From assembly GCA_964395765.1 (NCBI GenBank), contig CAYNCU010000232.1, positions 1 to 6,277 of the forward strand: a stretch of 6,277 nucleotides of DNA. Direction: 5' to 3'. A program made the position numbers and the translations under genes. Of the stretch, positions 1 through 5,707 are shown piece by piece. Source of the DNA: DATDPY01 sp964395765. GTDB taxonomy: Bacteria; Bacteroidota; Bacteroidia; Cytophagales; Cyclobacteriaceae. Positions within the stretch are counted from its first letter, which is position 1. Every line of letters starts with the position of its first letter. Under the pieces are notes generated by a model that was not told the DNA's origin, searched no databases, and saw only the letters and a program-made list of their open reading frames with translations.

Positions 1-2034
1 ACGGTGGGCGTCTACATGGTCGGGGCCATCCTGGGCATCATCTTCGGTAATGAATACCACGCTCTGGTTCCAGATTTTTGTATGGCTCAGGTAATCGATA
101 AATTTTCCTACCGCCAGATCATTATCAGCGGCGTCCGCATCCGGACTTCTCCTGCCTGCATTAAGTCCTTCGGTATGATCATTGGGGAAACGCAAGGTGT
201 TCATGCTGGGTACACGGTTAATAGCCAGCAGGGAATCGAAATCCCTTTTCCATTGCTGAAAACGTGTGGTATCCATGACGGAAAAATCAAAGCTTGTAAA
301 ATAGGGGCAATAATGGCCATCCAGTACAGGAATATTAGGTGTATAATTATCGGCAAATTCACCGTAAGTCCGGTAGCTTACATCGGAACGTTTGCATAAT
401 CCCCATATATAATCTCCCTTGTTATTGGCTATGCCCCGGCTGCCTTCCGAATCATAGTCACCTCCCCGGTCGCTGTAATTGGTTGGCCAGTGCTTTTCAA
501 TATAATCGGTGGCATAAGCCCCCATACTCCAGTTGTGCCCGTCGGCGCTGACTTCGCCGTTGACATAAAAATTATCACATAAAACGAAGTCATGAACGAT
601 TTTATGTTCATTCGGTGTGATCTTTTTCCCGAACAGAACAAGGGATGAATCGCCGTTCCCTTCCACTACATCCCCAAGGACCTGGTCATAAGTTCGGTTT
701 TCCTTCAGGATATAAAAAACATATTTTATAGGGGAAGAATTTCCTACTCTTACCGGGATGGGATTACCCGATTCGCCATCACTCAGTGTTTCCTTGGTCT
801 TGGTGTATGGGGTGTTAGAATATACTTCCTGTGAGTAAACTGACATTTGCTTATCATCTGCTACAGGGATCATGCTCAGGGTTCCAATAAATAACCCACC
901 GATATACTGGACCTTTTCAGGTTTTGTCGTATCGCCTTTCTGGTAAACAACAGTTTCAGAATTGGAATAGGGATTAGGACCGTTGGGATTTGCCATGGAA
1001 GAAAATCCTTTGCCATTGGCAACAAATACAGTGCTCTCACAAACTCTCACACAGGTCGGATACCAGCCTGTAGGGATATATCCTTTACTCTTACAATTTT
1101 CCGGATCGGAAACGTCGAATACGGCTAGACAATTATTATCTGCATTGGCAATATATAAGGTTTTATTGTCCTCGCTCAAAGCCACACTGTTGGGAGTCGA
1201 ACCCATCGGGGCATCGGGAAAAATGGCGGAATTCAAGGTTTCGACCACTTTATTTTGCGCCAGGTTGATGACGGAAACAGAATTATCATTGGCATTCGAT
1301 ACGAAGAGAATGCTGCCTTCCTTATTGACTACCATGTCGTTGGGATTATCCCCCACAGAAACCTCGCCTCTCGGTGCCAGGTTGCGCGTGCTGAAGATTT
1401 TCACCTTATCACAACCCCAGCAGGTCACGTATAATGCCTGGCTATCGGGCGATAAAAGGCAGGTATATCCTTCTCCGCCCAGCGGCGCCTGTTTCAGGAT
1501 CTTTTTCGTGTTAACATCAATTGCATACAATGAATTGTTTTCCTTGGTTACGACATAAAGTACATTATTTAAATCATCAAAAGCCATTCCGGTCGGGGAG
1601 ATCTTTTCCGGCCATGGCTTCCCGAGTTTTATCGTATCCCGGGTAACCAGCCTGTCATTTTTTATGTCGATTCGGTAGATCCAGTTATCATCCCCTCCGG
1701 AAGCATACAGGGTTTTTGAATCCCCGTTGAAGGCCAGGCCTAACCATGATTTCCCGACTTCCAGGGTATCCAGCATCACCTGGTTTTGGATGTCGATCAG
1801 CTGTATCGATTGAGTGCCGTAGCCGTTATTGGTAACCGCTAAATATTTTTTGTCCGGAGAAACGATCATATTCAATGGCAGGTCGCCTAACGTGAGACTT
1901 TTCCCGGCCGGGGAAAGGCTCCAGCCATTCGGAAGACTTATTTTATTTTCATTATTTTTTACAGGATTTTTGGGGGAACATCCTGCAAACAGCAGAATTA
2001 AGGATATTAAAATGGGTTGGATTAATCTTTTCAT
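1..2034 (-). CDS. YncE-like beta-propeller / alkaline-phosphatase-superfamily phosphoesterase lipoprotein (3' end outside window)
   Basis: The frame is open from ATG at 2034 to the window edge, giving 678 codons without a stop. Residues 1-19 form a lipoprotein signal: basic start MKR, hydrophobic core, then LFAGC with Cys19 as the lipidation site. Residues ~35-400 hold at least six YVTN/YncE-type propeller repeats, recognisable as D-x-x-x-LYV...N-x-x-x-V-x-x-ID units (KTLYASGGDDN, NVLYVVTKENN, ALYVTCWGC, ILFVSNANDNSVSVI, TLYIANADNN). From ~435 a phosphoesterase domain begins, with KENRTYDQVLGD (E445, N446 and T448 match the metal/nucleophile motif ENR(T/S)(F/Y)D of the PF04185-like family), SADGHNWSMGAYATDY around H500, and EDDAQDGPDHVDAH at 664-677, a metal-binding motif of the superfamily. 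The fusion is familiar in Bacteroidota as 'bifunctional YncE family / alkaline phosphatase family protein'. The substrate is unknown. The cut removes the C-terminus, probably 100-200 residues. The start is fixed by the signal peptide; no clear Shine-Dalgarno precedes it. Confidence 0.93.
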   Translation of the reverse strand, partial: MKRLIQPILISLILLFAGCSPKNPVKNNENKISLPNGWSLSPAGKSLTLGDLPLNMIVSPDKKYLAVTNNGYGTQSIQLIDIQNQVMLDTLEVGKSWLGLAFNGDSKTLYASGGDDNWIYRIDIKNDRLVTRDTIKLGKPWPEKISPTGMAFDDLNNVLYVVTKENNSLYAIDVNTKKILKQAPLGGEGYTCLLSPDSQALYVTCWGCDKVKIFSTRNLAPRGEVSVGDNPNDMVVNKEGSILFVSNANDNSVSVINLAQNKVVETLNSAIFPDAPMGSTPNSVALSEDNKTLYIANADNNCLAVFDVSDPENCKSKGYIPTGWYPTCVRVCESTVFVANGKGFSSMANPNGPNPYSNSETVVYQKGDTTKPEKVQYIGGLFIGTLSMIPVADDKQMSVYSQEVYSNTPYTKTKETLSDGESGNPIPVRVGNSSPIKYVFYILKENRTYDQVLGDVVEGNGDSSLVLFGKKITPNEHKIVHDFVLCDNFYVNGEVSADGHNWSMGAYATDYIEKHWPTNYSDRGGDYDSEGSRGIANNKGDYIWGLCKRSDVSYRTYGEFADNYTPNIPVLDGHYCPYFTSFDFSVMDTTRFQQWKRDFDSLLAINRVPSMNTLRFPNDHTEGLNAGRRSPDADAADNDLAVGKFIDYLSHTKIWNQSVVFITEDDAQDGPDHVDAHR

Positions 2035-2131
2035 TTTATCGGTATTAAACAACTAAATCTATATTAACGAAATTAAATTCACTGGAAAAAAAGAATATTT
2101 TTTCATTAAATATCAAACACTCCATTTTTAA

Positions 2132-2149
2132 TTTCCGGTATACCGGAAA
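2132..2149. promoter_or_regulatory. Perfect 18-bp palindrome, candidate operator
   Basis: TTTCCGGTATACCGGAAA is identical to its own reverse complement across all 18 bases. It lies about 100 bp upstream of the phosphoesterase start and about 250 bp upstream of the ABC ATPase start, between two divergent genes. That position and the perfect two-fold symmetry fit a binding site for a dimeric regulator. As RNA it could fold into a 7-bp stem with a TATA loop followed by GTTTTT, which resembles a weak intrinsic terminator on the plus strand. However, no plus-strand gene ends here, so operator is the preferred reading. The regulator is unknown. Confidence 0.4.
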
Positions 2150-2165
2150 GTTTTTAAAAACAAAG

Positions 2166-2186
2166 TAACCTAATAACCTAATAACC
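2166..2186. repeat. Short tandem repeat, 8-bp unit TAACCTAA, about 2.6 copies
   Basis: Two exact copies of TAACCTAA (2166-2173 and 2174-2181) are followed by a partial copy TAACC (2182-2186). The repeat begins 17 bases after the perfect palindrome. It may be an iterated protein-binding site or simple slippage; the sequence alone does not decide between them. Confidence 0.55.
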
Positions 2187-2386
2187 AAATGCCTTAGTTA
2201 ACCCTAATTTAACATTAGACTTTAAAAAAAATTTGATTATATTCGTTATATTACCGGGATAATAAAAAGGTAAAATAAAGTAATCGGCAAGCTTGATCTG
2301 GTTGCCAAATTCCGCGGGAGAAGGACATTAAATATTTACCTTTTCATCAATCCAATAGACTGAATAACTGGATATCAGGGAATTTC

Positions 2387-2404
2387 ATGAGTCGTAAGGA
2401 ATGA
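2387..2404 (+). CDS. Possible five-codon leader ORF overlapping the ABC ATPase start
   Basis: An ATG at 2387 opens a frame reading M-S-R-K-E and ending in TGA at 2402-2404. The stop overlaps the ATPase ATG (2401) as ATGA, the arrangement used for translational coupling and repeated at the ATPase/permease junction. CAGGG at 2376-2380 sits six bases before this ATG, while the only purine-rich element before the ATPase ATG (TAAGGA) directly abuts it with no spacer. A ribosome could load at the mini-ORF and reinitiate on the ATPase. At this length the ORF could easily be chance, and no conserved leader peptide is recognised. Confidence 0.22.
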   Translation: MSRKE

Positions 2405-3036
2405 TAGAACTGAAAAAATTATCGTTTGCTTATAAAAATGGTAAGTTAATCCGGTACCCGGATTGGTCATTAATCCAGGGAACACACGCACTCGTTTTCG
2501 GAAGGAAAGGATCCGGCAAATCAACCCTGTTATACCTTATTTCCGGGCTTTTGAAACCCCATTCCGGAATGATTGAAGTTTGTGATAAAAAAATCACGGG
2601 TATAAAAGGAGCGGAACTGGATAAATTTCGCGGGAAATATATCGGCTTTGTATCAGCCAACCCAGTATTTATTCCTGAATTTACCATGCAGGATAATTTT
2701 CTGCTTGCGCAGCAGATGGGCTCGGGCAGGGAGGATGTTGAAAAAATATACCTTCTTATGCATGAATTCGGCATCGCCGGCAGGGCACTTGATTTTCCAG
2801 CCGCTCTCTCCCCTGTAGAATTAAGAATTGCCGCAATTTTAAGAGCCGTGATAAACAGGCCGAAAATAATTCTGGCGGATGAACCTACCGGCTGGCTTAC
2901 TGAAAAAGAAAGTCATTTTATCTTTAAGATGCTGACCCACCAGGCCCAAAATTATGAGGCTACCCTCGTTATCGCTTCCCGAAATTCCAGGATACAGGAA
3001 ATTTTCAGGAACAGGCTAAAGCTGGAAATAGTATGA
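2401..3036 (+). CDS. ABC transporter ATP-binding protein, LolD/MacB-like, with degenerate catalytic motifs
   Basis: This 211-residue nucleotide-binding subunit has the normal length for the LolD/MacB/FtsE group and should sit on the cytoplasmic face of the permease encoded next. It opens with MIELKKLSFAY (A-loop Tyr11). Walker A is intact (G34-RKGSGKST42). Walker B is intact with its catalytic glutamate (IILAD160-E161). Other motifs are altered: where LolD has IGFVFQ this protein has IGFVSA (Q-loop Gln replaced by Ala86); the signature LSGGE/Q reads LSPVE (136-140); the D-loop aspartate after PTGxL is Thr167; and the H-switch His of TLVxxTHD is Arg194 (TLVIASRN). The frame is continuous and the flanking family sequence is retained, so this is not a frameshift. 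ATP binding looks possible, but hydrolysis by a homodimer is doubtful. No in-frame upstream start exists, because a TAA lies at 2395. Its stop overlaps the permease start by 4 bp. Confidence 0.9.
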   Translation: MIELKKLSFAYKNGKLIRYPDWSLIQGTHALVFGRKGSGKSTLLYLISGLLKPHSGMIEVCDKKITGIKGAELDKFRGKYIGFVSANPVFIPEFTMQDNFLLAQQMGSGREDVEKIYLLMHEFGIAGRALDFPAALSPVELRIAAILRAVINRPKIILADEPTGWLTEKESHFIFKMLTHQAQNYEATLVIASRNSRIQEIFRNRLKLEIV

Positions 3037-4277
3037 ATCATGTCCGGCTGGCTTTCACCTTCCTGATCCATAAGCCTTTAATGACATTTATTACGGTCGC
3101 TTTTTTAATCCTGCCGGTAATTATTATTACATGCGTGGTTTTATTTAATCAGCAGACTAAAAAATATTTTCGTAATAATACGGGAACGATAGACCTGATT
3201 ATTGCTGCCCGGTCTTCCCCTGACGAAATTCTGAAGAAAACCGTTTTTCTTGAAAAATCCTGGTTAAAAGGTATCGGGATCAATGAAGCCAGGGAGGTTA
3301 TCAATAACCCGGATGTCAAACTGGCTGTGCCGGTATATATAGAAGATTATTACCATGGTCACCCGCTGGTGGGTACCAATGAGAATTATCCAAAATTGTT
3401 TAATGCTAACCTGGGTAAAGGAACCTGGTGGAAAGCGGATTTCGGGGTAGTGCTTGGTTTTAAAGCTGCACGCGCCATGGGCCTTAAGACGGGAAGCACT
3501 TTTACCTATCCTGCTGATTCCGGAACATCTCCGGCTCGGTTTCGCACCAAAGTGTTCCATGTTACCGGGATTTTAAAAAAGAATAACAGCGCGATTGATA
3601 ATGCCATGATTACCTCATTGAATTCCGTATGGTTGCTCCATGCTGATGAAAAAGAATCCCGGAAAACCGGAGAAAATCAAGCCATGGAAAATAGTAAAGG
3701 GAAACCGGGCCTTCATTTCCCGGATTCAGGAAATCAGGTAATTACAGCCGCATTAATCGATCTCGATCACCCGATGCCATCTTCCGATTTCATAAATGAC
3801 AATAAGTTAAGTTCAGAAGTCCAGGCTATAGAACCGGTGGCAGAGATAACCCATGATTATCAATCACTGCAATTTACCTTGTCGGCCCTGACCGGATCCG
3901 GAGTTTCAGTATTAATGATCGGACTGCTCGCTTTATTCATACGACTCTTTTATTTCGTAAGGGAAAGATCAAATGACCTGTTGTTACTCCGGAAAATCGG
4001 TGCAACAAAAAATAAAGTCATGATCATAGTCATTCTGCAGGGTCTTTTAATTACGGACATGGCCGTATTTTCGGGCATATTACTGGCCCATGGCACACTC
4101 GGAATATTGAGTACGATCCCATCCATGGAATCACATTATGGCCTTACCGGAACCCTGATAAGCGGTTATGAAGTATTAATTTACCTGGGTGTGATTACTG
4201 CCGGCTGTCTTGTTTCTATTTTCCCCGCTATCAAGGCAAGAAATATCCATACTCTGCTCATCTCCACCGATTTTTAA
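3033..4277 (+). CDS. FtsX/MacB-like ABC transporter permease
   Basis: This 414-residue inner-membrane protein has the classic FtsX-like layout. TM1 is at ~17-38, a large extracytoplasmic domain at ~40-283, and TM2 ~284-308, TM3 ~328-354 and TM4 ~379-400 form the C-terminal block. The cytoplasmic loop after TM2 carries RERSNDLLLLRKIGATKNKV (310-329), the typical ATPase-contact segment, and the protein ends with the usual PAIKARNIHTLL tail. The segment GTIDLIIAARSSPDEIL (51-67) resembles the TDLIVGARGGP region of a proteobacterial FtsX-like permease subfamily that I recall near metal-related lipoproteins; that link is from memory. Residues ~204-233 are a hydrophilic, probably flexible loop. Its ATG overlaps the ATPase stop as ATGA, so the two are co-translated. 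No membrane-fusion or outer-membrane partner is present here. The substrate is unknown. Confidence 0.92.
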   Translation: MNHVRLAFTFLIHKPLMTFITVAFLILPVIIITCVVLFNQQTKKYFRNNTGTIDLIIAARSSPDEILKKTVFLEKSWLKGIGINEAREVINNPDVKLAVPVYIEDYYHGHPLVGTNENYPKLFNANLGKGTWWKADFGVVLGFKAARAMGLKTGSTFTYPADSGTSPARFRTKVFHVTGILKKNNSAIDNAMITSLNSVWLLHADEKESRKTGENQAMENSKGKPGLHFPDSGNQVITAALIDLDHPMPSSDFINDNKLSSEVQAIEPVAEITHDYQSLQFTLSALTGSGVSVLMIGLLALFIRLFYFVRERSNDLLLLRKIGATKNKVMIIVILQGLLITDMAVFSGILLAHGTLGILSTIPSMESHYGLTGTLISGYEVLIYLGVITAGCLVSIFPAIKARNIHTLLISTDF

Positions 4278-4326
4278 TGGAGGAAATTTTTAACTCAATA
4301 TGCCGGGAACAGGGTAGAGTCTGTCC

Positions 4327-5553
4327 TTAGGAATATATAAATTCAAGCAGCAGCAAACTGATATCGTCTTCCCTTTTCATTTCCCCGCTGAATTCCTCGT
4401 AATCCAGTTCTATCCCCTTCAATATTTCGGCTTCACCGGACCGGATGTTTTTTAACAGGACTTCCGTCAATCGTTCTTCGGAATACATAATGCCTTCCAT
4501 ATTACGATGTTCAATGATTCCATCGGTAAAAAACAGAAGCTTGTCGCCGATATTATAGCGGATATTGATTTGTTCGAAGTCGGAGTTGCGGATAATCCCC
4601 AGGGCCGAGCCGGAGCTCTTTATACTTGAAAGAGTGTCATCGGAGGCGGAATAAAACAGGGGATAATAGTGCCCGGCCCTTGCCATTTTTATTTTTTTAT
4701 CTTTCAGGTTGATATAGGCGTAATGACAACTGGCGAAAAGAGAAGAAATATTATCAAAAAAATGGTTATTCAACTGAACCAGCAGTTCGGAAGGCTCCGT
4801 GCCGTATTCCCTGACCAGGAGGGCATAAGCACTTTTAAAGGCACCGGCAGCGAGGGCGGCTGTAATCCCATGGCCCATCACATCCGCAATCACAGCGCCA
4901 TATTCAAATTCCGAAAATGGTGTAAGGTTGATGAAATCTCCGCCTATTTCCTGGGTAGGATTATAAATATAGGATTGTTTCAGGCCCGCGATCGGATAGA
5001 ACTGGTAATCCAGTATTCCCGTATTAATAAAGAAATCCTGAAGTTTTTTGGCGCTTGACAGGTCCTTATTGATTTCTTCCAGCGTGAGAGATTTCTTCTG
5101 GAGGTCAGACCAGAAAAATGAAATATCAGTAGAGATCTGGCGGTACCTGCGGATAGTATCCATCAGGCAATTTTTATAAAAAATTCCTTCAATTTCCGGG
5201 TTATTCTTTAAAAACTTATCCAGGGATTTCTTCCGGAGCCGAAGAATAACGGAATCTTCCTTGGTAATGACAGAAGCCGAGCGCGGGAGACTGTCGATAA
5301 GCGCTACCTCTCCGAAATAATGGTTTTTCTTCAGGCTGTTTATCAACATTTGTTCCTTGCCCTTTACCGATTTGAAAATATTTACACTTCCCCGGGCGAT
5401 AATATACAAAGAATCGCCTAGCGCCCCTTCCCGGATAATAGTCGTTCCTCCAAGGAAGTTTTCTTCCTCCAGCATAGGCACCAGGTCTTTTAAATTTTCT
5501 TTCTTTAATCCCCTGAATGCCGGGATTTTAATAAGGATATCCGATAAATCCAT
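4327..5553 (-). CDS. Cyclic-nucleotide-binding domain / SpoIIE-type PP2C serine phosphatase
   Basis: This 408-residue protein has no signal peptide or membrane segment and should be cytoplasmic. Residues ~8-125 form a cNMP-binding (CRP-like) domain, with a phosphate-binding cassette reading FGEVALIDSLPRSASV (80-95) that includes the ligand-contacting Glu82 and Arg91. A helical, possibly coiled-coil linker spans ~130-178. Residues ~190-405 form an RsbU/SpoIIE PP2C domain. All four expected metal-binding acidic positions are present: D206 in EIGGDF, D224 in ADVMGHG, D344 in FFTDG, and the D396/D397 pair in REDDISLLLL. The likely role is dephosphorylating an anti-anti-sigma-type (STAS) or other phosphoserine protein in response to a nucleotide or allosteric signal. 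No STAS or anti-sigma gene is nearby, so its target is unknown. GGDFIN replaces the commoner GGDFYD. It converges on the transporter operon across a 49-bp spacer and starts at ATG 5553 without a clear ribosome binding site. Confidence 0.93.
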   Translation of the reverse strand: MDLSDILIKIPAFRGLKKENLKDLVPMLEEENFLGGTTIIREGALGDSLYIIARGSVNIFKSVKGKEQMLINSLKKNHYFGEVALIDSLPRSASVITKEDSVILRLRKKSLDKFLKNNPEIEGIFYKNCLMDTIRRYRQISTDISFFWSDLQKKSLTLEEINKDLSSAKKLQDFFINTGILDYQFYPIAGLKQSYIYNPTQEIGGDFINLTPFSEFEYGAVIADVMGHGITAALAAGAFKSAYALLVREYGTEPSELLVQLNNHFFDNISSLFASCHYAYINLKDKKIKMARAGHYYPLFYSASDDTLSSIKSSGSALGIIRNSDFEQINIRYNIGDKLLFFTDGIIEHRNMEGIMYSEERLTEVLLKNIRSGEAEILKGIELDYEEFSGEMKREDDISLLLLEFIYS

Positions 5554-5707
5554 TGCCGAAGAAATGAAAATTTTATAATTGCGTTGTTTTCTATTGACGC
5601 ATGCAAGTTAATGATTTGTATTTATTTTTATTAATTGATTGAAAAAACGAAACGGAAATCACGAAATTTATAAACCGCTGGCCATCGGTGGATATTTTAA
5701 TAAGGAA
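5554..5707. other. Divergent intergenic region between phosphatase and TPR lipoprotein genes
   Basis: This 154-bp AT-rich spacer should hold promoters for both flanking genes. No clear -33/-7 or -35/-10 pair could be assigned and no strong hairpin was seen. The TPR frame stays open upstream as far as a TGA at 5636-5638, but that stretch contains no ATG or GTG, so it is treated as untranslated leader. Confidence 0.55.

Larger units (their letters stand above)
2035..2400. other. Divergent AT-rich intergenic region (366 bp)
   Basis: This spacer separates the divergent phosphoesterase and ABC transporter genes, so promoters for both should lie here. I see no long ORF, tRNA or recognised riboswitch. 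It contains a perfect palindrome (2132-2149), an 8-bp tandem repeat (2166-2186), an imperfect inverted repeat TTACC/GGTAA (2251-2255 with 2269-2273), and a GC-richer patch at about 2284-2326 with a short GGCAA/TTGCC stem that may be in the transporter mRNA leader. No convincing Bacteroidota -33/-7 pair (TTG and TAnnTTTG) was found on either strand. TTGATT at 2233 with GATAAT at 2258 is a poor sigma-70-like match with a 19-bp spacer. Confidence 0.7.

Noticed and set aside
4..399. A 131-codon plus-strand reading frame at the left edge.
   Set aside because: It is antisense to the phosphoesterase domain, which carries clear family motifs in the minus frame.
983..1558. A 191-codon plus-strand reading frame.
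   Set aside because: It lies entirely inside the minus-strand propeller coding sequence, has no recognisable domain, and the opposite strand has clear YVTN repeats.
2233..2263. TTGATT and GATAAT as a sigma-70-like promoter.
   Set aside because: The spacer is 19 bp, both elements are poor matches, and Bacteroidota normally use a different consensus.
2284..2330. Possible riboswitch in the GC-richer leader upstream of the ABC ATPase.
   Set aside because: Only a 5-bp GGCAA/TTGCC stem was found, and none of the conserved elements of cobalamin, TPP or other familiar riboswitches could be recognised.
4306..4326. Possible bidirectional terminator between the convergent permease and phosphatase genes (GGAACAG paired with CTGTCC).
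   Set aside because: The stem is only six pairs with a bulged A, and no T-run follows on either strand, so it does not meet the usual intrinsic terminator pattern.
4669..5058. A 129-codon plus-strand reading frame.
   Set aside because: It is antisense to the PP2C domain and has no identifiable features of its own.
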